Positions 1 to 8,410 of a stretch of 64,000 nucleotides of DNA are shown one piece after another. Position numbers and translations under genes: made by a program. Under the pieces are notes generated by a model. It saw nothing but the letters and a program-made list of their open reading frames with translations, had not been told where the DNA came from and made no database searches. The DNA comes from Sphingobacteriales bacterium (GTDB lineage Bacteria; Bacteroidota; Bacteroidia; Chitinophagales; JADIYW01), in NCBI GenBank assembly GCA_016719635.1, contig JADJYT010000004.1:248001-312000 (forward strand), given 5' to 3'. The first letter of the stretch is position 1. Each line of letters opens with the position of its first letter.

Positions 1-383
1 TCGGCTATCCATTCTTTATTGATAAGGCTGAACGATAATTCTTTGCCGCTTGTATTGCTCCAGTCTCCTTTATACAGATTATTCAACATTTTGCCTTTGA
101 ATGTTCCGGTGATGGTGTCATTGACCTTTTCATTCAGCGTGATGGTATTTCCGCTTCTTGTTCCTTCCAGATCAATCGGTTTAAAACTGCTGGAATAATA
201 GTAGGAGCCTTTTACCTTAGCGGCTTCTATGGTTAGCTTCATGTGTATCTCGTACTTGTTATTCATCTTTCCTATCAGGATAACGGTTACGGGCTTTTTA
301 GATGCAGCGTAACTGAAGGATGTAAGTACGATTAGGATTGCCGGAATGATTATTTTCCCGGCATGGTAAATTCTATTCTCCAT
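1..383 (-). CDS. secreted hypothetical protein, 3' end cut by window edge
   Basis: I translated this by hand from the ATG at 383-381; the frame stays open to base 1, so about 127 N-terminal residues are visible. The protein begins MENRIYHAGKIIIPAILIVL and runs into SFSYAASKKP, a signal peptide with probable cleavage after SYA. The mature part is rich in alternating beta-type residues, with a YYYSSSFKPIDLEGT stretch followed by NTITLNEK and DTITGTFKG. That pattern resembles the small secreted beta-sandwich or lipocalin-like proteins common in Bacteroidota. Its start overlaps the end of the upstream TonB-C gene by 11 bases, so the two are probably cotranscribed and translationally coupled. No specific function can be assigned. 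Confidence 0.6.
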   Translation of the reverse strand, partial: MENRIYHAGKIIIPAILIVLTSFSYAASKKPVTVILIGKMNNKYEIHMKLTIEAAKVKGSYYYSSSFKPIDLEGTRSGNTITLNEKVNDTITGTFKGKMLNNLYKGDWSNTSGKELSFSLINKEWIA

Positions 384-930
384 ATTTTATTGGTAGTGTG
401 ATATAACAATTTACTTCTTTTCCGTTTTGTTTGGCAGGTATCCACTTAGGCATGCCGTCTACCAGCATAATCGTTTGCAGGTCAAACGACGGATCTGTAC
501 TTTTTGTGATCTTGGGATTCTTCGCATCACCCAAAGTATTGATGTGAAATTTGACTACAACAGTCGCCTTTTTACCAACCAGTGTATCCGGTATGAACGC
601 CGTGCCGGAAGCAATATATTCTTTCAGGCCTTTTTCGCCGTCCTGAAATTGAGGCATAATTTCAGCTTTCTCCACAATTACGGATTCATCATCTATTCCC
701 GAATTTTCTTCCTTCGCCACTTCTTTAGTCGATTGATAGAGATAAGGATGTGCCAGAGAATCTAACTTCCTCTCTTCCCGAAGCATTTTATCAACGTCAC
801 CGCCGTATTTGGAATACAGGATATCATTTTTAGGAAACGGGCTTTTTGGAGGCTTAAAGCCATAAATAGTCAGCAACAATAATAATCCTACTGGTAAGAT
901 GAAAAATTTTGTATGCACTCTTTTTCGCAT
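373..930 (-). CDS. TonB C-terminal domain protein (energy-transducer-like)
   Basis: This 185-residue protein has one N-terminal membrane segment (about residues 9-25, ILPVGLLLLLTIYGF), a charged linker and a C-terminal TonB-like domain. The domain is recognised from TAFIPDTLVGKKATVVVKFHINTLGD, where a beta strand is followed by VKFHIN..G, and by the closing MPKWIPAKQNGKEVNCYITLPIKY. W-x-PA..NGK.V...x..PI.Y is the typical end of Bacteroidota TonB-C modules. Family knowledge: such proteins sit in the inner membrane and contact outer-membrane receptors or act as structural couplers. It is short for a real energiser, and no ExbB/ExbD or TonB-dependent receptor is nearby, so a transport role is inference. 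It overlaps the next gene downstream. Confidence 0.75.
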   Translation of the reverse strand: MRKRVHTKFFILPVGLLLLLTIYGFKPPKSPFPKNDILYSKYGGDVDKMLREERKLDSLAHPYLYQSTKEVAKEENSGIDDESVIVEKAEIMPQFQDGEKGLKEYIASGTAFIPDTLVGKKATVVVKFHINTLGDAKNPKITKSTDPSFDLQTIMLVDGMPKWIPAKQNGKEVNCYITLPIKYGE

Positions 931-1020
931 TTAATCAAACTTAGCTAAAAAAATGCGTAAAGTCAAAATAAGCACGTTAAGCGCAGGTTATACAAACATA
1001 AAATTAGCAGGAGAATTTAA

Positions 1021-1365
1021 TTACTTAAAATAATAGGCGCCTGTATAGCTGATGACGGAAAAAATGCAATAGCTGATAATAAAAAACAGGAAATCCGCTT
1101 TATGTTTAGTACCGAATAAAATAACATATAGTATCACAACCAGCATGGAAGCAATAAATTTTAGGGTAATGGCAGCCAGATTGGCGCCGGCTTTAGCCGC
1201 AGCTAGTTTTTGGCGGGATTGAACTATCATAAGATAAAAGAGGAATGAAACCGCCGCCATCCCCATAGACATCCAGTAGTAGCCCATTTTTAAATCATCC
1301 GCGATATAAAAACCAGCAAGTATAAAAAAACCTGTAATAATTACTAACGAACAGAACCACTTCAT
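1021..1365 (-). CDS. four-helix membrane protein, AtpI-like
   Basis: This 114-residue protein is almost entirely hydrophobic, with four predicted membrane helices near residues 4-22, 30-48, 66-86 and 91-112. It directly follows atpZ with a 4-base overlap. The position and topology match the small AtpI-like protein that usually sits between atpZ and atpB in Bacteroidota. AtpI/AtpZ proteins help assemble the F1Fo c-ring or carry divalent cations. Sequence similarity in this family is weak, so the name rests on topology and context. Oddly, no atpB/E/F genes follow; the next gene is a TonB-C protein. Confidence 0.6.
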   Translation of the reverse strand: MKWFCSLVIITGFFILAGFYIADDLKMGYYWMSMGMAAVSFLFYLMIVQSRQKLAAAKAGANLAAITLKFIASMLVVILYVILFGTKHKADFLFFIISYCIFSVISYTGAYYFK

Positions 1366-1583
1366 GGATTGCTGAATTGTTGGTAGATGCGATAAAATGC
1401 GGCGGCTAGCCCGATGAATAAGAAGAGGAGAATCAGTATCGGTTGCGTTTGAAATTGTTTATCCAGGAAAAAACCGATACCTGTGAAGACTCCGATGATT
1501 GCAAACATCTCAAATGCCATCCCGGAATAAGCTACCCAGTTTCTAGCCTGCTGTTTGTTGGTAGGGGGTGTTGGTTTCTCCAT
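1362..1583 (-). CDS. atpZ: AtpZ/AtpI family F0F1-ATPase subunit
   Basis: A 73-residue protein with two membrane helices separated by the GxFLDKxF...P loop (GIGFFLDKQFQTQPILIL). This is the hallmark of the AtpZ family (GxxLDxxxxTxP). The first helix starts in ARNWVAYSGMAFEMFAIIGVF, also typical. It is thought to assist ATP synthase assembly or Mg2+ supply at the inner membrane. It overlaps the 3' end of the bactofilin gene by 41 bases and the next gene by 4, so it is part of a tight operon. The rest of the ATP synthase operon is not present downstream. Confidence 0.85.
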   Translation of the reverse strand: MEKPTPPTNKQQARNWVAYSGMAFEMFAIIGVFTGIGFFLDKQFQTQPILILLFLFIGLAAAFYRIYQQFSNP

Positions 1584-1965
1584 GGTGGGTGGTTTGCTGA
1601 AGTGGTTTCGTTACGGCATTGGTATTGACCAGAGAGCCGGTAATGTTTGCACCTTCTTCCACAATCAGCTTTTTGTATTTGACATCACCGTCAAAAACGG
1701 CTTCCGAGCGGAAGAAAAGGATACCGTTAACTTCCAGGTTGCCGTCCACTCTTCCTTCAATGGTTAGATCATTGCAGGTGATATGACCGGTGATATGTGC
1801 ATTGCTGCCTATCACTACTTTGGAAGAGCAGATAATATTACCCATGATGGTTCCGTCTAACCGGATATCGGTTTGTGCTGAAATATCTCCGGAAATGACA
1901 GTGCCCTCATTAATCCTGTTGGCTACCATGGTTTCTCCGTTTTTTGTTGTACCTCGTGAAAACAT
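1543..1965 (-). CDS. bactofilin (polymer-forming cytoskeletal protein)
   Basis: This 140-residue protein has the bactofilin beta-helix core: repeated short strands such as GTVISGDISAQTDIRLDGTIMG, followed by KVVIGSNAHITGHITC and NDLTIEGRVDGNLEVNG. The repeat period of roughly 17 to 20 residues and the glycine turns match the DUF583/bactofilin family. Flexible N- and C-terminal tails are normal. Bactofilins polymerise without nucleotide at the inner face of the membrane and often recruit peptidoglycan enzymes. Here the gene lies 6 bases after an M23-like protein gene, a pairing known in several bacteria. The C-terminal tail is encoded in the overlap with atpZ. Confidence 0.93.
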   Translation of the reverse strand: MFSRGTTKNGETMVANRINEGTVISGDISAQTDIRLDGTIMGNIICSSKVVIGSNAHITGHITCNDLTIEGRVDGNLEVNGILFFRSEAVFDGDVKYKKLIVEEGANITGSLVNTNAVTKPLQQTTHHGETNTPYQQTAG

Positions 1966-1971
1966 ATTTCT

Positions 1972-2838
1972 TTATTTTAAGAATTTGGCGGGGTCAATCG
2001 GCTGTCCCTTGTACCAAAGTTCCAGAACAGAAGCATATTTCCCGGATGGCCTGATTTTACCTGCATTCGCTATGGTTTCGCCCATCCGTACAAAGTTACC
2101 TGTTTTCTTTAACACTTGATTATTATTTTTCAAGATATAAACCAGCTGATTTTCAGACTGAACGGCAATATAAGCGCCATTCGAAAGAGAGTTTCCGGTA
2201 AAAATGACATTGCCGGATAATACCGCTTTAACTGCTTCATTAGCACCGGCCTCCATGGTGGTGCCGGTCGATTTATTCGGGTCAAACGGACTGATTATTT
2301 TTCCTGAAACCGGCTTTTGGAGCTGTAAATTGCTGAATATACTAGTTTTGGTATCGCGAACAGACTCCATTAATTCAGCATTTTGGAGCCCTTTTTCCAT
2401 CTTTTTTACAAATTCTGCCTCATCCGTTGTCTTTAAACTTAAAATGCCGCTGTCCACCTTGGATTTTTTCAACGGCGTCGCAACAGCATCTACCACTACC
2501 TTGTCATTGAGAATGTTTTGCAGATTCTGGACATACTTCTGATGGGCGTTTAATTTGCGCTCCAGCTCCTGCGTCTTGATATTCATACTGATTACCTCGC
2601 TTCTTCCGGAAGAGGTTCCATAACCCGGAACATATTGTTTCAGCGGGGTGAATGAAATGAAAAGAAAGTTTAAAAAGGTGAAAAATGCGAGCAGCAATCC
2701 ACCTACGACTATCACATTCAGTCGGTTAAGTTCTAATACCAGTTTGACATCATAGTGTTTTTCATCTACAATCTGGAAGCGATATACATCCTTCAGCTTT
2801 TCACGCCACTTGCTCCAATCCGGTTTTTTTAACGTCAT
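1972..2838 (-). CDS. M23-like (LytM fold) membrane protein, catalytic residues absent
   Basis: 288 residues: a short cytoplasmic N-terminus, one membrane helix near residues 43-65 (NVIVVGGLLLAFFTFLNFLF), a coiled-coil stretch (MNIKTQELERKLNAHQKYVQNLQNIL) and a C-terminal LytM-like domain. The domain is recognisable from SGKIISPFD, then VKAVLSGNVIFTGNSLSNGAYIAVQ, then VRMGETIANAG and the final LELWYKGQPIDP. The zinc ligands expected in active M23 peptidases (HxxxD near the start, HxH near the end) are missing; the second site reads VLELW. It is therefore probably a non-hydrolysing regulator, as EnvC-like proteins are, or a bactofilin partner. It is first in an operon with bactofilin and AtpZ. 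Confidence 0.8.
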   Translation of the reverse strand: MTLKKPDWSKWREKLKDVYRFQIVDEKHYDVKLVLELNRLNVIVVGGLLLAFFTFLNFLFISFTPLKQYVPGYGTSSGRSEVISMNIKTQELERKLNAHQKYVQNLQNILNDKVVVDAVATPLKKSKVDSGILSLKTTDEAEFVKKMEKGLQNAELMESVRDTKTSIFSNLQLQKPVSGKIISPFDPNKSTGTTMEAGANEAVKAVLSGNVIFTGNSLSNGAYIAVQSENQLVYILKNNNQVLKKTGNFVRMGETIANAGKIRPSGKYASVLELWYKGQPIDPAKFLK

Positions 2839-2920
2839 TGTGAATGAATTAAATCAATTTCACTCGAATAAGTAAAATAAATTTAAGAAATTGCGTTAAA
2901 ATTAAGGAATTAAAACGAGC

Positions 2921-5900
2921 ATGCGTTTATATACGGTCAAAAAATTGTTTCTTCTTTTAGGTTGTGTTAGCTTTTTTACGATACTCTCGTTCGCAGAAAA
3001 GAAAAAGAAAACACAGTCGCAATATGAAAAACCCAACATCATCAAACGGGCATGGGGTGATTTAACCACACGCAACAACTATTATTTCAATGCCAATGAA
3101 TTGTACAAGGAACTGGTGTTTAACTATCAGTTCCAGCGAAAGTATGACTATAACAAACTGCTTCCTTTTTATTACCATGACGACGCGGATTTTTCGCAGT
3201 ATACCACAGAACTGGAAACGGTTGCCAAAAAAACCGGCATCGTTCTCCAGCTGCACGATTACAGCCGCTGGCGTGATAATGCCTATTTGTTGCTGGGTAA
3301 ATCCCAGTTTTTACGCAAACAATACGATACTTCCTTAATCACGTTCCAGTATATCGTCACCACGATGAAGCCGGGAAAGATGAACTATAAGCTCGAGTTC
3401 AGTAATAAGGATCGTTTGAAATACATTCGACAGCGGCAGAAAGAACTGGCGAAGCAGGCCGGTGAAAAGAAAAAAATCATTGAATTCCAGTATAAGAAAC
3501 AACAGGAAGAAGCGAAACAGAAAGCAGATGATGCCCGGGAAAAGCAACAGGCAGCTATCGACAAGAAGCGGAAGGAAATTGAAGAAATAATCAAAGCCAA
3601 AAAGAAGATCATAGAGCTGCAGAAGAAAGGCAAGAAAATTCCGGCAGACTTAATAGCAAAGGCAAAGGGGAAATCCTCCGCCCTGGACTCCAATGTGGTA
3701 AAGCTGAATCCGAATGTGAAGAAAACGGAGAAACCCAATTTTGACAGCAAGCTTCCGTACGTTATGATGGGAGATCAGTACGTGAAAAACCCATACTATG
3801 TCGACTCCACCGCCAAACGGGATAATCAGAAACCGCTGGATGCATTAACGGCCAAGCAGGAAGCCAAGTTCGATAAGCTTACTGTCTGGGAAAAGATCAA
3901 GCACAAACCATCCAGGCCGGAAGCTATAGTCTGGATGTCCAAAACATTGATAGAGTCAGGGAATTACGCGGATGCTAAAAGCATGATATCCTACGGGAAG
4001 TCATTGCGCAAGCTTACGAAAAAACAACGACGAGAATTTTATCTGATTGATGCGTATTATAACATCCGCAGAAATGACTACTCTCCTGCAATCGAGGAGC
4101 TGGAGAACGCCATGCTGTATTTCAAAAAGAAAAAGGAAAAAGCGTATTACGAATACATTCTGGCACAGTTGTATCAGAAGAATGATCAGCCTGCCGATGC
4201 GGTGGATTATTATGTGAAAGCGGGAAAGCATACCAAAACGGAAGAATTGAATCTGTTTGCTCAAATCCAGCTGGCCAAATTATACGGACAACATCCCGAT
4301 CTGGCAGACCAGGATATTGTAAAGATGCTCACCAAACTGATTCGCTTTGGCAAAAACAAAGACCATGCGGATGAAGTGTTGTATACGATTGCCAATTATT
4401 ATTACTTCAATAAAGATACTGTCAGCACGATAGCCTATCTGCAAAAATCCATCAGCAAATCTGTTTCAAATAAAGAACAGAAAGGTAAATCATATTTGCG
4501 ACTGGGAGAGATTTACTACGAAAAGGAAGATTACGCGCAGGCGGCTGTGTATTATGACAGCGCTATCGTATTTCTCCCCAGTACTATTGAGGGTTATGAT
4601 GCCATTGTCAGCAGAAAAAGTACATTAGCGGAATTGGCCCAGAATACCAAAATTGTTATGGTGGAGGATAGTCTGCAGCGTCTGGGAAAAATGAATCCGA
4701 AAGACCTGGAGAAATTTCTGGCAGATGTAAAAGCCAGGCAGGAAAAGGAAGAAAAGAAAAAATCAAGGTTCAGCTCAGAAGCGGGGGATAACGGTTCGTC
4801 CGCTCCTGCAGTATTTGTTCCTGAAGATGCCGTCTCTAACGGATTATGGTACTTCTATAATCCGGAATCCAAGAGCAAAGGTTACAACGATTTTGTTCGG
4901 CTTTGGGGTGACCGAAAACTGGAAGACAACTGGCGCAGAAGCAATAAATCCGCTTTTTTTGATGAATTACCAGCCGCTAATAACAATACAGATACAGTTT
5001 CTTCGGCTGCAGCCCTTAAAGGTAAAGACAAAGGTAAAGTTACCACAGCCGCTTCTGACAGCCTTGCAATACCAGAATCTCCGGAAGATTTTATGCGATC
5101 TGATGCGAAGATTGCAAACGCCCTTTTTGGTAACGGAGAGCTTTTCAAGAATAAACTGAATAATCTTCCAAAATCCAAACAGGCTTTTGATGAACTGACA
5201 CGTCGGTTTCCTAATAGTGAATATGACGCAAAAGCACACTATTATCAATACCTGATTTTTCTGGATAAGAATTTACAGGGTTTGGCAGAAAAAGAGAAAC
5301 AATACATTTTACAGAACTATCCGCTCAGTGATGTATCGGAGGTGTTGAGAAATCAGGGAAAAAAATCATCGCAAGAAACGGAGGGAGAAACTTCCGCACG
5401 TTTATATGCTTCTACCTATCAGTTGTTTTTAGACGGGGATTACAATCAGGTCATTAAGAATAAATTTATTGCCAAGACAAAATATCCGTCTTCCTTTGAG
5501 ATGCCTCAGTTTGAATTTCTGGAGGCGGTCTCGTATGGAAAAACCAAACAGTACGACGCATATAAGAGATCGTTATCAGACATCATTACCAAATACAAAG
5601 AAGGTGAAATTAAACAGAATGCGCAGGAATACCTGATTGCCTATATACAGTTTGAAAGCCACCTGAAAGATACAACGGCCCCGTTTATAAAACCTGAAAT
5701 CATTCAGCTTCCGAAAGATACGATTTCAGAGAAGTTTGTTTTTGATACAACCAATGTTTTTGTGTTACTGCAGTTAAAGGAAAAATATATCAATGTTCAG
5801 TCTGTCGTTGCGAAACTCGTCAAATTTAACAAGACCAAATTTGACATCTTTAGAATCAAGGTGAATCCATTTTTCATAGATGGGTTCACACTGATCCAGA

Positions 5901-6097
5901 TGAAAAAATTTGACGGTATTACGGATGCCAGAAATTATTACGACGCCCTGCAGATTCATGCACCATCCCTTGTCGGAGATAATGATCTGAATAAGGTGGA
6001 TTATTTCATTATTGCACCTGCCAACTTCAGGTTGATTAAAAATCAGGTTGATTTAGACAGGTATTCCAGGTATTATATCGAAAATTATTTGAAATAA
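2921..6097 (+). CDS. porW: T9SS/gliding TPR protein, SprE/PorW type
   Basis: This 1058-residue exported protein starts with a hydrophobic signal (KKLFLLLGCVSFFTILSFA) and then the SprE/PorW signature RAWGDLTTRNNYYFNANELYKE. That corresponds to the 'NLTxRYNxYFNA' entry of type IX secretion proteins SprE/PorW. Many TPR units follow (for example LLLGKSQFLRKQYDTSLITF and LRLGEIYYEKEDYAQAAVYYDSAI). There is also a long lysine/glutamate-rich coiled coil near residues 165-250 and a C-terminal domain near 930-1058. PorW is normally a lipoprotein linking the T9SS motor to the outer-membrane ring. Here C15 (LLGC) could be a lipobox cysteine but the hydrophobic region before it is short, so lipidation is unclear. 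Its stop overlaps the PBP start (TAATG). Confidence 0.82.
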   Translation: MRLYTVKKLFLLLGCVSFFTILSFAEKKKKTQSQYEKPNIIKRAWGDLTTRNNYYFNANELYKELVFNYQFQRKYDYNKLLPFYYHDDADFSQYTTELETVAKKTGIVLQLHDYSRWRDNAYLLLGKSQFLRKQYDTSLITFQYIVTTMKPGKMNYKLEFSNKDRLKYIRQRQKELAKQAGEKKKIIEFQYKKQQEEAKQKADDAREKQQAAIDKKRKEIEEIIKAKKKIIELQKKGKKIPADLIAKAKGKSSALDSNVVKLNPNVKKTEKPNFDSKLPYVMMGDQYVKNPYYVDSTAKRDNQKPLDALTAKQEAKFDKLTVWEKIKHKPSRPEAIVWMSKTLIESGNYADAKSMISYGKSLRKLTKKQRREFYLIDAYYNIRRNDYSPAIEELENAMLYFKKKKEKAYYEYILAQLYQKNDQPADAVDYYVKAGKHTKTEELNLFAQIQLAKLYGQHPDLADQDIVKMLTKLIRFGKNKDHADEVLYTIANYYYFNKDTVSTIAYLQKSISKSVSNKEQKGKSYLRLGEIYYEKEDYAQAAVYYDSAIVFLPSTIEGYDAIVSRKSTLAELAQNTKIVMVEDSLQRLGKMNPKDLEKFLADVKARQEKEEKKKSRFSSEAGDNGSSAPAVFVPEDAVSNGLWYFYNPESKSKGYNDFVRLWGDRKLEDNWRRSNKSAFFDELPAANNNTDTVSSAAALKGKDKGKVTTAASDSLAIPESPEDFMRSDAKIANALFGNGELFKNKLNNLPKSKQAFDELTRRFPNSEYDAKAHYYQYLIFLDKNLQGLAEKEKQYILQNYPLSDVSEVLRNQGKKSSQETEGETSARLYASTYQLFLDGDYNQVIKNKFIAKTKYPSSFEMPQFEFLEAVSYGKTKQYDAYKRSLSDIITKYKEGEIKQNAQEYLIAYIQFESHLKDTTAPFIKPEIIQLPKDTISEKFVFDTTNVFVLLQLKEKYINVQSVVAKLVKFNKTKFDIFRIKVNPFFIDGFTLIQMKKFDGITDARNYYDALQIHAPSLVGDNDLNKVDYFIIAPANFRLIKNQVDLDRYSRYYIENYLK

Positions 6098-8340
6098 TGA
6101 GCACAGGACTTCAATGGTTTAAAGACCCTAAAAATTTATGGAAACTTTTCGGTCTCGGCGTATTGGGTTTAATGGTGTTTTTTCTGCTGGTGCGTATTGG
6201 TCTGTTCGGACGTCTGCCCAGTTTTGATGAACTGGAAAATCCAAATGCTAACTTGTCTTCCAAGATTATTTCAGCAGATTCAGTTGTAATCGGGAAATAT
6301 TATGTTGACAACAGGAGCAATATTGCATATGATCAGTTGCCGCCGATTTTGGTAAAAGCCCTGGTGGCGAATGAAGACGAACGCTTCTATGATCATTCCG
6401 GCATTGACCTGAAAGGAACACTTCGTGCGCTGGTAACGCTGGGAAAGGACGGAGGTGGAAGTACCATCACGCAGCAGCTGGCTAAAAACATGTTTCACAA
6501 CAGAGCCAGAAACATCGTGCAGCGTATTTTCCAGAAGGCCAAGGAATATGTCATCGCCGTGATGCTTGAACGTCGCTATACCAAAGATGAAATCATTGCG
6601 ATGTATTTCAATACGTTCGATTTTGTCAATAATGCCGTCGGGATTGAGAGTGCCTCCAGGGTTTATTTTAATAAGAAACCCAATGAGCTTAAAACAGAAG
6701 AGGCCGCCATGTTTGTCGGTATGCTGCAGAATCCGTCCTATTACAATCCAAGAAGATTTGAGAAAAGAACACGCGACAGACGCGCGACCGTTTTGCGCAA
6801 ACTGGTGGATAATGGTGACATTACACCCGCCCAGTTTGAAGCATTGAAAGATAAACCGATTGAACTCGATTTCCATCCCGAATCAGCCAACGACGGTTTG
6901 GCTCCTTACTTCAGAATGGTGCTGGCGGAAGAGTTGAAAAAGTGGGCGAAAGAAAATAAAAAACCGAATGGAGAGTCTTACAATATTTACACCGACGGTC
7001 TTAAAATTTATACTACCATTAACACGCGTATGCAGAAGTATGCGGAGGAAGCTGCCATTCAGCACCTGACCCGCTATCAGAATATTTTCAAGGCACAGTT
7101 TACTGCCGGCTGGAATCCCTGGGGCACAAAAGATGGTAAACGCATCCTCGAAACAGCCTGCAAGTATACGGACAGGTGGGTGGCACTAAAAGAACAGGGG
7201 TTGTCAAAAGATGAAATACTCCAAAACTTCCAGACACAGAAACAAAAGATGAAAGTCTTTACCTATCGAGGTATGAAAGACACAACGCTTACACCATGGG
7301 ATTCTGTCAAATACTATAAATCATTCCTGCAGATTGGAGTAATGGTGGTTGAGCCTTATACCGGATATGTGCGTGCCTGGGTAGGTGGCCCGAATTTCGA
7401 ACACTTTAAATATGATCACTGCAATGTCAATACCAAGCGTCAGGTAGGCTCCACCTTTAAGCCGGTGCAATATGCTCTGGCGGTTGATAACGGATGGTCG
7501 CCATGTATGAATATACCAACCGGTCCGATTACCGTTACCTATCAGGGACAGGTTTGGCAGCCTAGAAATTCCGGACGTTTCGGCGGTGCCTATCCGATGA
7601 AAGTATGTCTGGCACATTCCATCAATACCGCTGCGGCGTACATGATGAAAAATTTCGGACCGGAAGCGCTCGTTGATTTATCCCACAAGATGGGCATTAC
7701 CTCCAAAATTCCTACCGTACCTTCCATTTGTCTGGGTGCCGGCGAGGTTTCTCTCTATGAAATGATGACGGTATATTCCACTTTTGTCAATGCAGGCATC
7801 AGTACCAAACCTCAGTATTTGCTCCGTATTGAAGACAAAGACGGCAATATCATCCAGAATTTTACTACGGAGATGAAAGAAGTCTTTAACGACAATACCG
7901 CTTATAAGATGTGCCAGATTATGAAAGGACCCGTTTCCCCGGGTGGTACGGCTGCGGGCTTACGTGCCTATTTCTCCTATCCTGCTGATGTGGGCGGCAA
8001 AACCGGAACGACCAACAAGAATACGGATGCCTGGTTTATCGGCTTTACACCCGAATTGCTTGCCGGCGTTTGGGTAGGCTGTGATGATCCTTTGTTACGC
8101 TTCCTGTACACCGGAACCGGTCAGGGAGGACGGGCAGCTATGCCGGTTTGGGGGATGTTCATGCAGAAAGCATACAGTGATGCCAAATTAAAACTGAATA
8201 AAAAAGCGAAATTCTTTGCCCCTTCCGATTCTTCGCTGGTGAAAAATATCTGTGAAGAAGGAGGCGATGTGCTCATCAGCGGTGGAAGTGCCGGCAATTG
8301 GGGACAAGTGGATGAAGAGGCGCCGGATTCGGAATATTAA
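6097..8340 (+). CDS. mrcA: class A penicillin-binding protein (PBP1A-like)
   Basis: A bifunctional peptidoglycan synthase of 747 residues. It has one membrane helix near residues 18-36, then a GT51 glycosyltransferase domain with catalytic E93 in EDERFYDH and the GGSTITQQLAKN motif. The transpeptidase domain has S452-x-x-K455 (GSTFKP), S508-I-N510 and K635-T-G637 (GGKTGTTNKNTDAWF). All catalytic motifs are intact. It makes and cross-links glycan strands on the periplasmic side of the inner membrane. It overlaps the preceding SprE/PorW gene by one base, so the two are probably cotranscribed. The C-terminus ends in an acidic tail. Confidence 0.97.
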   Translation: MSTGLQWFKDPKNLWKLFGLGVLGLMVFFLLVRIGLFGRLPSFDELENPNANLSSKIISADSVVIGKYYVDNRSNIAYDQLPPILVKALVANEDERFYDHSGIDLKGTLRALVTLGKDGGGSTITQQLAKNMFHNRARNIVQRIFQKAKEYVIAVMLERRYTKDEIIAMYFNTFDFVNNAVGIESASRVYFNKKPNELKTEEAAMFVGMLQNPSYYNPRRFEKRTRDRRATVLRKLVDNGDITPAQFEALKDKPIELDFHPESANDGLAPYFRMVLAEELKKWAKENKKPNGESYNIYTDGLKIYTTINTRMQKYAEEAAIQHLTRYQNIFKAQFTAGWNPWGTKDGKRILETACKYTDRWVALKEQGLSKDEILQNFQTQKQKMKVFTYRGMKDTTLTPWDSVKYYKSFLQIGVMVVEPYTGYVRAWVGGPNFEHFKYDHCNVNTKRQVGSTFKPVQYALAVDNGWSPCMNIPTGPITVTYQGQVWQPRNSGRFGGAYPMKVCLAHSINTAAAYMMKNFGPEALVDLSHKMGITSKIPTVPSICLGAGEVSLYEMMTVYSTFVNAGISTKPQYLLRIEDKDGNIIQNFTTEMKEVFNDNTAYKMCQIMKGPVSPGGTAAGLRAYFSYPADVGGKTGTTNKNTDAWFIGFTPELLAGVWVGCDDPLLRFLYTGTGQGGRAAMPVWGMFMQKAYSDAKLKLNKKAKFFAPSDSSLVKNICEEGGDVLISGGSAGNWGQVDEEAPDSEY

Positions 8341-8410
8341 TGGCATTGCAAACTCAATACCCTCTTGTCAGCAGACAGGAAGGTTCGAAACAATTTCTTT
8401 AAATTGAAGC

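Noticed and set aside
8341..8410. Possible tRNA T-loop (GGTTCGAAAC at about 8383)
   Set aside because: No acceptor stem, anticodon arm or CCA end can be built around it.
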